Source: Vibrio gigantis (GTDB lineage: Bacteria; Pseudomonadota; Gammaproteobacteria; Enterobacterales; Vibrionaceae). Taken from it: a DNA stretch of 64,000 bases. The translations under genes and the position numbers were made by a program. Of this stretch, positions 16,071 through 25,897 are shown piece after piece. The notes beneath the pieces were generated by a model that made no database searches, was not told the origin of the DNA, and saw nothing but the letters and a program-made list of their open reading frames with translations. Position 1 is the first letter of the stretch. Each line of letters starts with the position of its first letter. The stretch spans positions 620,001 to 684,000 of the forward strand of contig NZ_AP025493.1 in NCBI RefSeq assembly GCF_024347515.1, given 5' to 3'.

Positions 16071-18062
16071 ATGAACCGCAAACATCTAGCTAACGCTATT
16101 CGTGCTCTAAGCATGGACGGCGTACAACAAGCAAACTCAGGTCACCCTGGTGCACCTATGGGTATGGCGGACATCGCTGAAGTACTTTGGCGCTCTCACC
16201 TAAACCACAACCCAGCGAACCCAGAGTGGGCTGACCGCGACCGTTTTATTCTGTCTAACGGCCACGGCTCTATGCTGATTTACTCTCTGCTTCACCTAGC
16301 AGGTTACGAGCTTTCAATTGAAGATCTTAAGAACTTCCGTCAGCTTCACTCTAAGACTCCGGGTCACCCAGAGTACGGTTATGCACCAGGCATCGAGACG
16401 ACTACTGGTCCTCTAGGTCAGGGCATCACTAACGCTGTTGGTATGGCAATGGCTGAGAAAGCGCTTGCGGCACAATTCAACAAAGAAGGCCACAACATCG
16501 TAGACCACTACACTTATGCATTCATGGGTGACGGCTGTCTGATGGAAGGTATCTCTCACGAAGCATGTTCTCTAGCGGGTACGCTAGGTCTTGGTAAGCT
16601 AGTTGCTTTCTGGGATGACAACGGTATCTCTATCGATGGCGAAGTGGAAGGTTGGTTCTCTGACGATACACCTAAGCGTTTCGAAGCTTACGGCTGGCAC
16701 GTAATCCCAGCAGTAGATGGTCACGATGCTGACGCTATTAATGCCGCTATCGAAGCAGCTAAAGCAGATCCTCGCCCTACTCTAATCTGTACTAAAACAG
16801 TGATTGGCTTCGGTTCTCCAAACAAAGCAGGTACGCACGACTGTCACGGTGCACCACTAGGCGCTGAAGAAATTGCAGCAACACGTAAAGAATTAGGTTG
16901 GGAGCACGGTCCTTTTGAAATTCCGTCGGAAGTTTACTCAGAGTGGGATGCGAAAGAAGCAGGCGCAGCTAAGGAAGCAGCGTGGAACGAGAAACTTGCA
17001 GCTTATGAAGCAGCATACCCTGAGCTGGCAGCTGAATTCAAACGCCGCGTAAACGGTGATCTACCAGCTGAGTGGGAAGAGAAAGCAAACGCAATCATTG
17101 CAGATCTTCAAGCTAACCCAGCAAACATCGCATCACGTAAAGCATCTCAAAATGCTTTAGAAGCATTCGGTGCTATGCTACCAGAGTTCATGGGCGGCTC
17201 TGCTGACCTTGCGCCTTCTAACCTGACTATGTGGTCTGGTTCTAAGTCTCTTGAAGCAAACGACTTCTCTGGTAACTACATCCACTACGGTGTACGTGAA
17301 TTCGGTATGACGGCTATCATGAACGGTATCGCTCTGCACGGTGGTTTCGTACCATATGGCGCAACGTTCCTAATGTTCATGGAATACGCTCGTAACGCTA
17401 TGCGTATGGCTGCTCTGATGAAAACTCAGAACATCCAAGTTTACACGCATGATTCTATCGGCCTAGGCGAAGATGGTCCAACTCACCAACCAGTTGAGCA
17501 GATCGCTTCTCTACGTCTAACGCCAAACATGAGCACATGGCGCCCATGTGACCAAGTTGAATCTGCTGTTGCTTGGAAGCTGGCAATCGAGCGTAAAGAT
17601 GGTCCTTCTGCACTTATCTTCTCTCGTCAAAACCTTGCACAGCAAGATCGTGATGCAGCACAAGTAGCTAACATCGCTAAGGGTGGTTACATCCTGAAAG
17701 ATTGTGAAGGCAAGCCTGAGCTTATCCTAATCGCAACAGGTTCTGAAGTTGAGCTAGCGGTTAACGCTGCTGCTGAACTAACGGCTGAAGGTAAGAAAGT
17801 ACGCGTAGTTTCTATGCCTGCAACTGACGCATTCGATAAGCAAGACGCTGAATACCGTGAGGCTGTACTTCCATCTGACGTGACTGCACGTATCGCTGTA
17901 GAAGCTGGCATCGCTGACTTCTGGTACAAGTACGTTGGTTTCGGCGGCAAGATCATCGGTATGACAACATTTGGCGAATCTGCACCAGCAGGCGAGCTAT
18001 TCAAGATGTTCGGTTTCACTACTGAAAACGTAGTAAACACAGCAAAAGAGCTTCTAGCTTAA
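16071..18062 (+). CDS. tkt: transketolase
   Basis: This 663-residue thiamine-diphosphate enzyme has the family's normal length and transfers two-carbon units between ketose and aldose phosphates in the pentose phosphate pathway. The N-terminal NSGHPGAPMGMADIAEVLW, the TPP-binding GDGCLMEGISHEA...DDNGISIDG (from about residue 153) and the pyrimidine-domain REFGMTAIMNG and HDSIGLGEDGPTHQP are all present. With talB it completes the non-oxidative branch, probably under the divergent SorC regulator. Vibrios usually carry another copy on the main chromosome, so tktA versus tktB is not assigned. Confidence 0.97.
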   Translation: MNRKHLANAIRALSMDGVQQANSGHPGAPMGMADIAEVLWRSHLNHNPANPEWADRDRFILSNGHGSMLIYSLLHLAGYELSIEDLKNFRQLHSKTPGHPEYGYAPGIETTTGPLGQGITNAVGMAMAEKALAAQFNKEGHNIVDHYTYAFMGDGCLMEGISHEACSLAGTLGLGKLVAFWDDNGISIDGEVEGWFSDDTPKRFEAYGWHVIPAVDGHDADAINAAIEAAKADPRPTLICTKTVIGFGSPNKAGTHDCHGAPLGAEEIAATRKELGWEHGPFEIPSEVYSEWDAKEAGAAKEAAWNEKLAAYEAAYPELAAEFKRRVNGDLPAEWEEKANAIIADLQANPANIASRKASQNALEAFGAMLPEFMGGSADLAPSNLTMWSGSKSLEANDFSGNYIHYGVREFGMTAIMNGIALHGGFVPYGATFLMFMEYARNAMRMAALMKTQNIQVYTHDSIGLGEDGPTHQPVEQIASLRLTPNMSTWRPCDQVESAVAWKLAIERKDGPSALIFSRQNLAQQDRDAAQVANIAKGGYILKDCEGKPELILIATGSEVELAVNAAAELTAEGKKVRVVSMPATDAFDKQDAEYREAVLPSDVTARIAVEAGIADFWYKYVGFGGKIIGMTTFGESAPAGELFKMFGFTTENVVNTAKELLA

Positions 18063-18101
18063 TTGGCTAATCAGTTAGCTGATTTCTAAGCACATAATAG
18101 A

Positions 18102-18131
18102 AAGCCCTACTCTTTTGAGTAGGGCTTATTT
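18102..18131 (+). terminator. terminator of talB-tkt
   Basis: AAGCCCTACTC and GAGTAGGGCTT form a perfect 11-pair stem around TTTT, followed by ATTTG. It may also stop the convergent outer-membrane gene. Confidence 0.85.
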
Positions 18132-18151
18132 GTATCTGTAAACTTTTACCG

Positions 18152-18805
18152 TTAGAACGAAAACCGCGCTCCTACTCGAATCGTATTCTGTCTTAAATTC
18201 TTGCTATAAGTATGATCATACCCCGCATCAATAGCGAGCCATGAGATCACCTCAACTGAGCTAACCACCCCCAAACTATTTACACCATGTTCATAGGTAT
18301 CTGTATAACTGTAAAACGGTTGCACTGACCAACGTTCGTTAATCGAAACCACTGCACCTGCTTCACCGATAAACCCTTCATCGTAGTTTTTGTTGGTTTC
18401 CCTGTTACATGGATCAAGAATGCTGTCATTGCGACACGAAGAGCGTCTCTTAGGTTTCACCCAGTTAACGCCTCCAGCTGCGTACAGTTCAACCTGTTGA
18501 GTGACCGAATGGTACCAACCCAATTGAATAGACAGATCGGACAAGGTCGTTGAAGATCGTGTCGTCTTTGAAGAATCGAAACCAAAAAACAGAGAATCTG
18601 TTACCGCATAATTGCCGCCGAGATAGCCACCGTAAAGCTGCTTACTGCCGGAATTGTTGTAAGAGCCTTCAAAGTAATCTTGAAAACCATCATCACTGAC
18701 TCGTGTGTTCTGATATCCCGTGTAGAGATAGTGAGAACCCTTTGAAGCCAAGCTTTGGAAACTCATAAGACTGAAACAAAAAACGGTAAAAATAAGAGGG
18801 CGCAT
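18152..18805 (-). CDS. outer-membrane beta-barrel protein
   Basis: The 217-residue protein starts with a signal peptide (about 20 residues, ending SLASKG). The rest alternates short polar loops with amphipathic strands such as QLYGGYLGGNYAV, EVISWLAIDAGYDHTY and the final IRVGARFSF. The terminal phenylalanine and strand pattern are typical of outer-membrane barrels recognised by BamA. Size suggests about eight strands, like OmpA/OmpW-type small barrels. Two cysteines near residue 120 could form a loop disulfide. No substrate or role can be assigned. Confidence 0.75.
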   Translation of the reverse strand: MRPLIFTVFCFSLMSFQSLASKGSHYLYTGYQNTRVSDDGFQDYFEGSYNNSGSKQLYGGYLGGNYAVTDSLFFGFDSSKTTRSSTTLSDLSIQLGWYHSVTQQVELYAAGGVNWVKPKRRSSCRNDSILDPCNRETNKNYDEGFIGEAGAVVSINERWSVQPFYSYTDTYEHGVNSLGVVSSVEVISWLAIDAGYDHTYSKNLRQNTIRVGARFSF

Positions 18806-18911
18806 CTCAGTAACTCAAAATTTGATTGGAATAGTAGAAGTGTAACCTAACCGTAATTGAACGGTGTTTTATTTATGTTTCAAAGATTTTCAAAACGAAA
18901 CACTGAGCCAC

Positions 18912-18941
18912 AAAAAAGCCCTGCTAATTTCGCAAGGCTTT
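18912..18941 (-). terminator. terminator of the Aer-like receptor gene
   Basis: On the minus strand AGCCTTGC pairs with GCAGGGCT (with a G-T pair) and is followed by six T residues. Confidence 0.85.
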
Positions 18942-18973
18942 CTCTTATTTCTCATTCCAACTAGCTCTGACAG

Positions 18974-20536
18974 TTATTTTTCTTCAAAACGTTTAGCTAG
19001 CTGATAAAACTCGTTTACTTGTTCTTTGAGTTCTGTGGAATGGTCTTTCACGGAATGCGTCGCAACCAAGTTTTGCTCTGCGGTCGAAGCGATAGACTGC
19101 ATATGGAGGTTTACATCACTCGATAGTTGACGCTGTTTATGCGCAGAATTTTCTACCGACTGCATCAACTCGTTCATCGATTGCATCAGGTTCTCAACTT
19201 CCGATAAGCGTTCTGAGCTTACCTTGGCTACATCGCCACACGCGTCTGTTTGTTCTCTGTTTGCCAGAATATCTTTTTGCCAGCCTTCAATCGTTGCGAG
19301 CATGGTATCAATGCTCTCTTTGATTTGAACCGTCGCCTTAGATGTTCGACCGGATAACGCACGGACTTCGTCTGCAACTACAGCGAAACCTCGACCTTGT
19401 TCGCCCGCTCTCGCTGCTTCTATCGCTGCGTTCAATGCCAACAAGTTGGTTTGCTCGGCAATACCGCCGATCTCTTCCATGATCTTACTGACGCTTTGCG
19501 CTTGGTCGCTTAGCTGGTACGTCGTATGTGTTGCTTTCTCAGCCTGTGAAGCAAGGTTTTCAAGGTTGCGGTGAGTTTGGTTAATACTCTCTTTAGCACC
19601 CGCACAGGTTTGTAGAGTTACATCAACAATCTGATGCGCTTCTTCAGTACGAGAAGAGACCTCATTCGCCGTGACTTCAACCTCTTCCGTTGCTTCACGC
19701 ACTTGTAGAATGTCCTTTGTCTGTTGATCTAACGCTTCTGAAACTTCAAATGATGTGGCATTCAGATTATCGGCTAAATCTTGCAGTGGTTTCGCAGAAT
19801 CGGTCATACGGCCGAGTACCGTGCGAATTCGAGCAGATAACAGCTTTAAGTGAAAATCGGCCACTGAGAATTTGCTGTTACCCGAATAAACCAGGCGGCT
19901 CACACTATCGAATTTCGACTGCAGTTTTTTCAGCTGTAAGGGAGTATCAATCAGCTCTTGTCGGAAAAGCAGAGCTAATGCAGAAACCGGTAGCAAGCTA
20001 AGAAGCCATTGAGATACTTGTCCTACTTCGACAAGATTTGAAATCAGAGGCGCAGCCAGAGAGCCCAATAACACGGCATAGCGAACACTATCACTGATCT
20101 GTAATGACCATTGACGGCCAGATTTTTCAGCTTTCAATAAGCCTTGATAGGCTTTGTCGGCAACTTGTATCCATTCATTCTTAGGCTTAACACGTACAGA
20201 TTGGTAGCCACTCACCTTTCCGCTCTCGTAAATCGGCGTGACGTAAGCATCGACCCAATAGTATCCACCAGATTTGGTTCTATTTTTAACGATGCCACGC
20301 CAAGCTTTACCCTGCTTTAGGTTAACCCACATATCAGCAAAAGCGGCTTTCGGCATGTCATTATGCCTTACTATATTGTGGTGTTGCCCTAGCAACTCTT
20401 GCTGGCTGTATTCTGCAATACGGCAAAAAGCATCATTACTGTAAGTAATCACGCCTTTGAGATCCGTCGTTGATACAAGTTGTTCGTGTTCGCTGAGAAG
20501 CGTTTCACGAGATTGAGAAGATAAACTGACAGTCAT
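18974..20536 (-). CDS. Aer-like PAS-domain methyl-accepting chemotaxis protein
   Basis: The 520-residue protein has an N-terminal PAS domain (about 18-115; TDLKGVITYSNDAFCRIAEYS, NIVRHNDMP, YYWVDAYVTPIYE), a membrane segment pair near 150-195 with no large periplasmic domain, and a C-terminal receptor signalling domain. The hairpin tip EQTNLLALNAAIEAARAGE followed by GRGFAVVADEVRAL is diagnostic. This is the layout of Aer, which senses redox or oxygen through FAD in the PAS domain and signals to CheA/CheW. FAD binding here is inferred from the family. It is monocistronic. Confidence 0.92.
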   Translation of the reverse strand: MTVSLSSQSRETLLSEHEQLVSTTDLKGVITYSNDAFCRIAEYSQQELLGQHHNIVRHNDMPKAAFADMWVNLKQGKAWRGIVKNRTKSGGYYWVDAYVTPIYESGKVSGYQSVRVKPKNEWIQVADKAYQGLLKAEKSGRQWSLQISDSVRYAVLLGSLAAPLISNLVEVGQVSQWLLSLLPVSALALLFRQELIDTPLQLKKLQSKFDSVSRLVYSGNSKFSVADFHLKLLSARIRTVLGRMTDSAKPLQDLADNLNATSFEVSEALDQQTKDILQVREATEEVEVTANEVSSRTEEAHQIVDVTLQTCAGAKESINQTHRNLENLASQAEKATHTTYQLSDQAQSVSKIMEEIGGIAEQTNLLALNAAIEAARAGEQGRGFAVVADEVRALSGRTSKATVQIKESIDTMLATIEGWQKDILANREQTDACGDVAKVSSERLSEVENLMQSMNELMQSVENSAHKQRQLSSDVNLHMQSIASTAEQNLVATHSVKDHSTELKEQVNEFYQLAKRFEEK

Positions 20537-20600
20537 TATATTAACTTTTGCTAATTATTATTTTAGGCGAGGAATATATACAATTATTAAAGTTATGACA

Positions 20601-20619
20601 AAATGTGAACATCACATTT
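20601..20619. promoter_or_regulatory. perfect inverted repeat upstream of the Aer-like gene
   Basis: AAATGTGA and TCACATTT flank ACA, about 65 bases before the receptor start codon. The TGTGA half-sites are CRP-like, but the three-base spacer differs from the six expected for CRP, so a different regulator is more likely. Confidence 0.45.
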
Positions 20620-20703
20620 CGTGTAAATGCCTGCTATTTAAACAAAAATAAGCCAATTACCTCACAAAGCTCAACGCATCACGTATCTTCAATCTAACGG
20701 TTA

Positions 20704-21168
20704 CTACTCATCTAAGTTTACTGCGGTACTAAACTTCACCGTTCTCATTGATACAGAGGTGTGGAACTTTCGAATGTTTAAGTCTTTACGCAGCACCCGC
20801 TCAACAAAATCTTCATAAGCTTGGATGTCTTTGACCGTAACAATCAGCATGAAGTCAAAGCTGCCGGAAATCTGGTAACACTGAGTCACTTCCGCAGCCT
20901 TCGAAATAGAGTGGCGAAATATCTGATAGATATCCCCTCGATCTCGCTCCATTTCCACAGACACAACCAAAGTCATCTTACTGCCAGTAAGCTCAGGATT
21001 GATGATAGACACATCACCCACGATCACGCCCTCTTCTCTCAGGCGCTTAACTCGCTTCAAACAAGCCGGCGGTGATAAGCCAACAATCTCTGCCAGCGAC
21101 TGATTAGGAATTCGGTTGTTCTTTTGAAGCTCTACCAGAATACTTCTATCTATACGGTCTATTTCCAT
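20704..21168 (-). CDS. Lrp/AsnC family transcriptional regulator
   Basis: The 154-residue protein has the family length, with an N-terminal helix-turn-helix (DRIDRSILVELQKNNRIPNQ, then LAEIVGLSPPACLKRVKRL) and a C-terminal RAM effector domain (from about 65; CYQISGSFDFMLIVTVKD). Such proteins form dimers or octamers and sense amino acids. It is divergent from a Gate-domain membrane protein, a layout common for Lrp-type regulators that control an adjacent amino-acid or metabolite transporter. Target and ligand are inferred only from position. Confidence 0.92.
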   Translation of the reverse strand: MEIDRIDRSILVELQKNNRIPNQSLAEIVGLSPPACLKRVKRLREEGVIVGDVSIINPELTGSKMTLVVSVEMERDRGDIYQIFRHSISKAAEVTQCYQISGSFDFMLIVTVKDIQAYEDFVERVLRKDLNIRKFHTSVSMRTVKFSTAVNLDE

Positions 21169-21309
21169 AATTTCTTAGGGCCATAGTTTTGTGACTTATA
21201 ATTTCTAATATTACGATAATTAAAAAATATTACGCAACTTTAGAAAGCAATTTCAAAATTACGATCACAACAACCGCGATAAGATCTTCTCATACAACAC
21301 AATCTAATA

Positions 21310-22287
21310 ATGGTCGTAACAATGAAATTCACTTATCAATTTTTTAAAGAACTCCTTAAAGAGATTTTCGATGTCACTTCGACGCTTTTTCGAATCATGA
21401 TTCCAATCATCATCGTGATAAAAGTGATCGAAGAGCTCGGCGGTATCGTGATTCTTAGCGAATGGTTAAGCCCTATAATGGAAAGCGTTGGCTTACCAAA
21501 AGAGATGGGCTTGGTATGGGCAACCACCATACTCACTAACATCTATGCTGGGTTAATCATTCTCATCAGTTCCGATGTTCCCCTTACTGTCACTCAAGCC
21601 TCCGTATTAGGCAGCATGATGCTTCTCGCCCATTCACTGCCAATCGAAGGTGCGATAGCCAAAAAAGCAGGCGTGAGTTGGCTAGCGACCTTATCAGTCA
21701 GAGTCGGCGGCAGTTTGGTATTAGCATGGCTATTGAATCTCAGCTACCAATATGGCGACTTACTCAACTACCCCGCGACTGTGCTTTGGCGACCGGAAGT
21801 ATCAACGGATACCAGCTACCTAACCTGGGCCTTGGATCAGCTTAAAAGTTTTGCGGTTATCTTCATGGTGATCTCAGCGCTATTACTGCTACTCAAGATT
21901 TTAAAGCTTGTCGGAATTGAAAAACTGATGGCAGTCATGTTGAGACCATTCTTGAGGTTATTGGGAATCAGCAAAGACGCGACTAACCTAACCATCATAG
22001 GTATCACTCTTGGTCTTTCGTTTGGGGGAGGACTATTAATCAATGAAGCGAAAAAGGGACACATCTCCGCAAGAGACGTATTCACAGCGATCATGTTGCT
22101 CAACCTACTCCACAGTCTGATAGAGGATACTTTGGTGATCCTACTGATAGGAGCCGATTTCTACACTATCTTCTGGGGAAGGCTCGTATTCTCAGTACTC
22201 GTTATCGCCTTGATATCTAACGCCATCAAGCGTATCAACCCAAGTGTTTGTGAGCGATACTTTTATCGCGATGTATCCCAATCTTAG
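21310..22287 (+). CDS. Gate/nucleoside-recognition domain inner-membrane protein
   Basis: The 325-residue protein is very hydrophobic, with about eight transmembrane segments. Two similar halves are visible, each with the helix layout of the nucleoside-recognition (Gate) family: FRIMIPIIIVIKVIEELGG...LSPIMESVGLP in the first and LLLLLKILKLVGIEKL...LRPFLRLLGIS in the second. A role in transport of an amino acid, purine or similar metabolite under the divergent Lrp regulator is inferred. The start is uncertain: ATG at 21310 or 21322, neither with a good ribosome-binding site. Confidence 0.78.
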   Translation: MVVTMKFTYQFFKELLKEIFDVTSTLFRIMIPIIIVIKVIEELGGIVILSEWLSPIMESVGLPKEMGLVWATTILTNIYAGLIILISSDVPLTVTQASVLGSMMLLAHSLPIEGAIAKKAGVSWLATLSVRVGGSLVLAWLLNLSYQYGDLLNYPATVLWRPEVSTDTSYLTWALDQLKSFAVIFMVISALLLLLKILKLVGIEKLMAVMLRPFLRLLGISKDATNLTIIGITLGLSFGGGLLINEAKKGHISARDVFTAIMLLNLLHSLIEDTLVILLIGADFYTIFWGRLVFSVLVIALISNAIKRINPSVCERYFYRDVSQS

Positions 22288-22315
22288 AAGCGCTAAACAC
22301 TCGCTTACCTGTTAC

Positions 22316-22345
22316 AAAAGAGCCTAAACTTGGGCTCTTTTCTCT
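22316..22345 (+). terminator. terminator of the Gate-domain gene
   Basis: AAAAGAGCC and GGCTCTTTT form a perfect nine-pair stem with T-rich sequence after it. Confidence 0.88.
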
Positions 22346-22790
22346 CTTCTATCACCCCGTATCGCTGTTCAAACGTCAAATACCCCTTCGTGAAGCACTT
22401 TAAATCATGCTTGAACAACTAATTGATGATATTTCTCGTGAAAATAATTTGAGAGTGATTATTTACTAAAAACTCAATTATTACGTGCATTTATTAAACT
22501 TAAAATATAGAACATCGCGTTAGTTAATTAATACCCGACACCTTATATAAAGCACCCTCCAGCATGATAACCATAATCCTAACATTGTTATTAACTATTA
22601 ATACTATCAACTATTAATGCGTCAAAATTCATTAAATAGCTGACAATAAAATAAATAGCAGATCTTGTTTTATATTAACTCTTAATGTTGAAACCGGAAC
22701 GGATAATGATTTGTGATAATTATCAGTTTGATTGGTTAATTTTATAAATATATTTTGTTACATAATCAAAACCGATAGCTTGATACAAAA
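22346..22790. other. long AT-rich regulatory gap before the PrtV operon
   Basis: About 445 bases contain no gene that I can support. The segment is unusually AT-rich (many TTAATTA and TATTAA words) and includes a CRP-like site at 22712-22727. AT-rich upstream regions like this are often bound by H-NS, which would suit a regulated secreted protease; that is inference. Confidence 0.5.
22712..22727. promoter_or_regulatory. CRP-like site
   Basis: TGTGATAATTATCAGT has the left CRP half-site intact and three of five bases of the right one, with the correct six-base spacer. It lies about 70 bases upstream of the first gene of the protease operon. Confidence 0.4.
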
Positions 22791-23093
22791 ATGTCACACA
22801 AAACAATGGCTTTAATGGTTCTACTTTTTTCCTCACTGTCACAGGCTTCCACCATTGAGAATGATGGACTGTTGCTCAAGTCATTGATTGAACGAGGCGT
22901 TATTTGTCCAGGCTTAACCTACGAGGACAACCGCGAAGCTTTGCGTATCTATCTCAATGCAAAGCAAGTGAAAGGCAGTCAGTTTGATTTAAAAAATAAG
23001 ATAGAAAGCAAAAACGAGTTAACTAATAAACGTCAGATACCTAAAACACCAAAAGAGTGTATTAAGCCAAACTCGGACAATCATTCTGAATAA
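22791..23093 (+). CDS. small secreted protein resembling the PrtV pro-region
   Basis: The 100-residue protein has a signal peptide (cleavage near SLSQAS) and a short mature part. Its LLLKSLIERGVI...REALRIYLNAKQVKGSQFD resembles the start of the downstream protease, KLIEMLVRQGLV...HDALDRYLKNK followed by FKGDAQFG. The match in order and spacing suggests a duplicated pro-region without a protease. It could fold, inhibit or chaperone the protease in trans, which is inference from similarity and position; the gap to the protease gene is 47 bases. Two cysteines (near 38 and 89) may form a disulfide. No named family is recognised. Confidence 0.7.
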   Translation: MSHKTMALMVLLFSSLSQASTIENDGLLLKSLIERGVICPGLTYEDNREALRIYLNAKQVKGSQFDLKNKIESKNELTNKRQIPKTPKECIKPNSDNHSE

Positions 23094-23140
23094 GGCGAGT
23101 TGATTCTGATATCGACATGGAAATACAAAAAGGAAATGTA

Positions 23141-25897
23141 ATGAAGATAATGAGAAAAACATTGCTAGCTTCAGCAATGCTTACTCTATTTAGCGTCAGT
23201 AGTTATGCTAAAACACCGATTGATTTAGGTGTTGTTAATGAAGACAAACTGATTGAAATGTTAGTGAGACAAGGCTTAGTCGATCAAGATGCAAGCGAGA
23301 TTGCAAAACACGATGCTCTTGACCGTTATTTAAAGAACAAGATCAACTCTGGCTTTAAAGGCGATGCTCAATTCGGTAAAAAAGCGTTAGAGCAACGAGC
23401 GAAAATACTCAAAGCCATCGAAAAAGGGTCTGGCATTAAAAAAGCGAGCGTCTTTGCTTTGGAAGTCGGCACCAAGCGAACCGACAAAGTGCTCGCGCTG
23501 TTAGTCGATTTCCCGGATTTGAACTGGGATGACAACAGGCTAACCGAAGAGCACACACAAATGCTCTACGAGAGCTACAACCCAGAACATTATCAAGAAT
23601 TATTGTTTTCAAACTCGGGTTACACAGGGCCAAATGGCGAAAACCTAATCTCGATGCGCCAATATTACCAAAGCGAATCGGGCGATAGTTATAGCGTTGC
23701 GGGCCAAGCTGCGGGTTGGTATCGCGCCTCTAAGCCTGCGTCTTTCTATGGTGGCAACTCCCCGACTACCGACAATGACTTGAACGCACAAGAACTGGTT
23801 CGCGAAGCGCTCAATCAGTTGGCTCAAGATCCGAGCATCAACTTAGCCGATTACGACATCGAAGATCGTTACGATTATGACGGTGACGGAAATTTCCGCG
23901 AACCCGATGGCGTGATTGATCACCTAATGGTATTCCACGCATCCGTGGGCGAAGAAGCCGGTGGTGGTGTGCTGGGCCCCGATGCAATTTGGTCTCACCG
24001 ATTCAACCTTGGTCGCACTCATGTGCTAGAAGGCACCTCTAGCTCGCTTCCAGACCGCTTTAACGGCCAATACGCGGCGTTCGATTACACGATTCAACCG
24101 ATCGATGCCGCAGCTGGTGTTTGTGCTCACGAATATGGTCACGATTTAGGATTACCTGACGAGTACGACACTCAGTACACAGGTAAGGGTGAACCTGTTT
24201 CTTACTGGTCAATCATGTCTTCTGGCAGCTGGGCTGGTCAAATTGGGGGCACACAACCAACAGCATTCAGCTCTTGGGCAAAGCACTTCCTACAAAAATC
24301 GATTGGTGGACGTTGGGTTAACGATGATCAAATCTCGATTGATGACCTAGAAGACAACCCACAGGTTTATACGCTGTTCCAAACTACAGATAACAGCCGT
24401 CCGAACATGATTAAAGTGGATCTTCCGGAGAAACAAATCGAGGGTTTGAAACCGTTTGCTGGTGAGTACTCTTTCCACTCTCAAAAAGGCGATGACCTGA
24501 AAAACAGCATGACTCGTAAGTTGGAGATTCCAGCAGGTGATTCAGCGCTGCTTTCATTCAAAACCTGGTACCAAATCGAGAAAGATTACGACTTTGCACG
24601 CGTACTCGTGAACGGACAAGTCATCGCAGGCAACATCACCTCAATGGATGACCCATACAACACGGGCCTAGTCCCTGCGATTGGTGGTGAGTCTGGCGGC
24701 TGGATTGATGCTGAGTTTGACGTTTCACAATGGGCAGGCCAAGAAGTAGAGCTTTCGTTTGAATACATCACAGACGGTGGCTTGGCGATGGAAGGTTTCT
24801 ATCTGGATAACATTGCTGTGGTTGTCGATGGTGAAGTAACCGAGATAGACGATGGTGAAAGCAACTCCACCTTCGCCCTTAATGGTTACAAGCTGAGTAA
24901 TGGATTCCATCAAGCTCAGCACTACTACTTACTGCAATGGCGCAGCCACATGGACGTTGATGAAGGCCTAGCTAACATCAAACGCATGGGTCAATTGATG
25001 TCATTCGATCCGGGTCTGATCATTTGGTACGTAGATGAGTCGCTGACTGATAACTGGGTAGGCAAGCACCCAGGTGAAGGTTGGTTAGGTGTTGTAGACG
25101 CAGACCAAAATGCCATGGTCTGGGAAAACTCAGGCGAAGTTGCTCAAACTCGTTACCAAGTTCGTGATGCTGCGTTTTCACTCAAAGATCATACTCCAAT
25201 GCGTCTTGTAAACAGCGACAATGATGTACTTGAAGATAGCAGTTTGCTTGGCAATGCTAGTTTCTCTGACGACCAAGATTACACGTCTCCACAAGCGCCT
25301 GATTCAGGACGTATACTGACGGAGTTTGGTTTAGCAGTCGATATTGTCAATCAGAGTGACAACAACGAATACGGTGTGGTTCGCTTATCTAAAGTAAGCC
25401 AGCACAACATCGCCCCTACTGCGAACTTCGAGCTTAATATTACTGGTTTGCATGTTTCTGCAAACAACTTCAGTTCTGACCAAGACGGCGAGATTACTCG
25501 CTACCTATGGGACTTTGGTAACGGTGCAACAAGTAACGAAATGACACCAACTTGGTCTTACGAGCGAGCCGGTGATTACACGGTAAGCTTGACTGTTGTC
25601 GACGACAAAGGGGCCACTGATTCGTTTAGCTCTGTAGTGATTGTCGAATCTCCAAACGCCCTACCGGAAGCAAGTGCGAAGTACATCCACTTAGGACGCT
25701 GGGTAACCATGTGGTCAACAAGCTCAGACAATGACGGTCGTATTGTTGATACTGAATGGACGCTACCAAATGGAAAAGTGAAACGAGGTCGCACATACAC
25801 TTCTATTTTCCCTTCATACGGAAAACACGAGGTGACCTTGAAGATAATCGATGACCAAGGCGGGATTACGACTAAGACTATTATGGTCGACCTCTAA
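23141..25897 (+). CDS. prtV: PrtV-type M6 (immune inhibitor A) metalloprotease
   Basis: The 918-residue length equals that recalled for Vibrio cholerae PrtV. Domains: signal peptide (1-23, SVSSYAK), pro-region (to about 105), M6 catalytic domain with zinc motif HEYGHDLGLPDEYD (about residue 330), a beta-sandwich region, then two PKD domains at the C-terminus (about 760-918; first with YLWDFGNGATSN and AGDYTVSLTVVDD). PrtV is a secreted, calcium-stabilised protease active against host proteins and bacterivorous grazers. AAAAAGGA six bases before the ATG supports this start over an ATG at 23117. The small pro-region-like gene upstream is probably in the same operon. Confidence 0.94.
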   Translation: MKIMRKTLLASAMLTLFSVSSYAKTPIDLGVVNEDKLIEMLVRQGLVDQDASEIAKHDALDRYLKNKINSGFKGDAQFGKKALEQRAKILKAIEKGSGIKKASVFALEVGTKRTDKVLALLVDFPDLNWDDNRLTEEHTQMLYESYNPEHYQELLFSNSGYTGPNGENLISMRQYYQSESGDSYSVAGQAAGWYRASKPASFYGGNSPTTDNDLNAQELVREALNQLAQDPSINLADYDIEDRYDYDGDGNFREPDGVIDHLMVFHASVGEEAGGGVLGPDAIWSHRFNLGRTHVLEGTSSSLPDRFNGQYAAFDYTIQPIDAAAGVCAHEYGHDLGLPDEYDTQYTGKGEPVSYWSIMSSGSWAGQIGGTQPTAFSSWAKHFLQKSIGGRWVNDDQISIDDLEDNPQVYTLFQTTDNSRPNMIKVDLPEKQIEGLKPFAGEYSFHSQKGDDLKNSMTRKLEIPAGDSALLSFKTWYQIEKDYDFARVLVNGQVIAGNITSMDDPYNTGLVPAIGGESGGWIDAEFDVSQWAGQEVELSFEYITDGGLAMEGFYLDNIAVVVDGEVTEIDDGESNSTFALNGYKLSNGFHQAQHYYLLQWRSHMDVDEGLANIKRMGQLMSFDPGLIIWYVDESLTDNWVGKHPGEGWLGVVDADQNAMVWENSGEVAQTRYQVRDAAFSLKDHTPMRLVNSDNDVLEDSSLLGNASFSDDQDYTSPQAPDSGRILTEFGLAVDIVNQSDNNEYGVVRLSKVSQHNIAPTANFELNITGLHVSANNFSSDQDGEITRYLWDFGNGATSNEMTPTWSYERAGDYTVSLTVVDDKGATDSFSSVVIVESPNALPEASAKYIHLGRWVTMWSTSSDNDGRIVDTEWTLPNGKVKRGRTYTSIFPSYGKHEVTLKIIDDQGGITTKTIMVDL

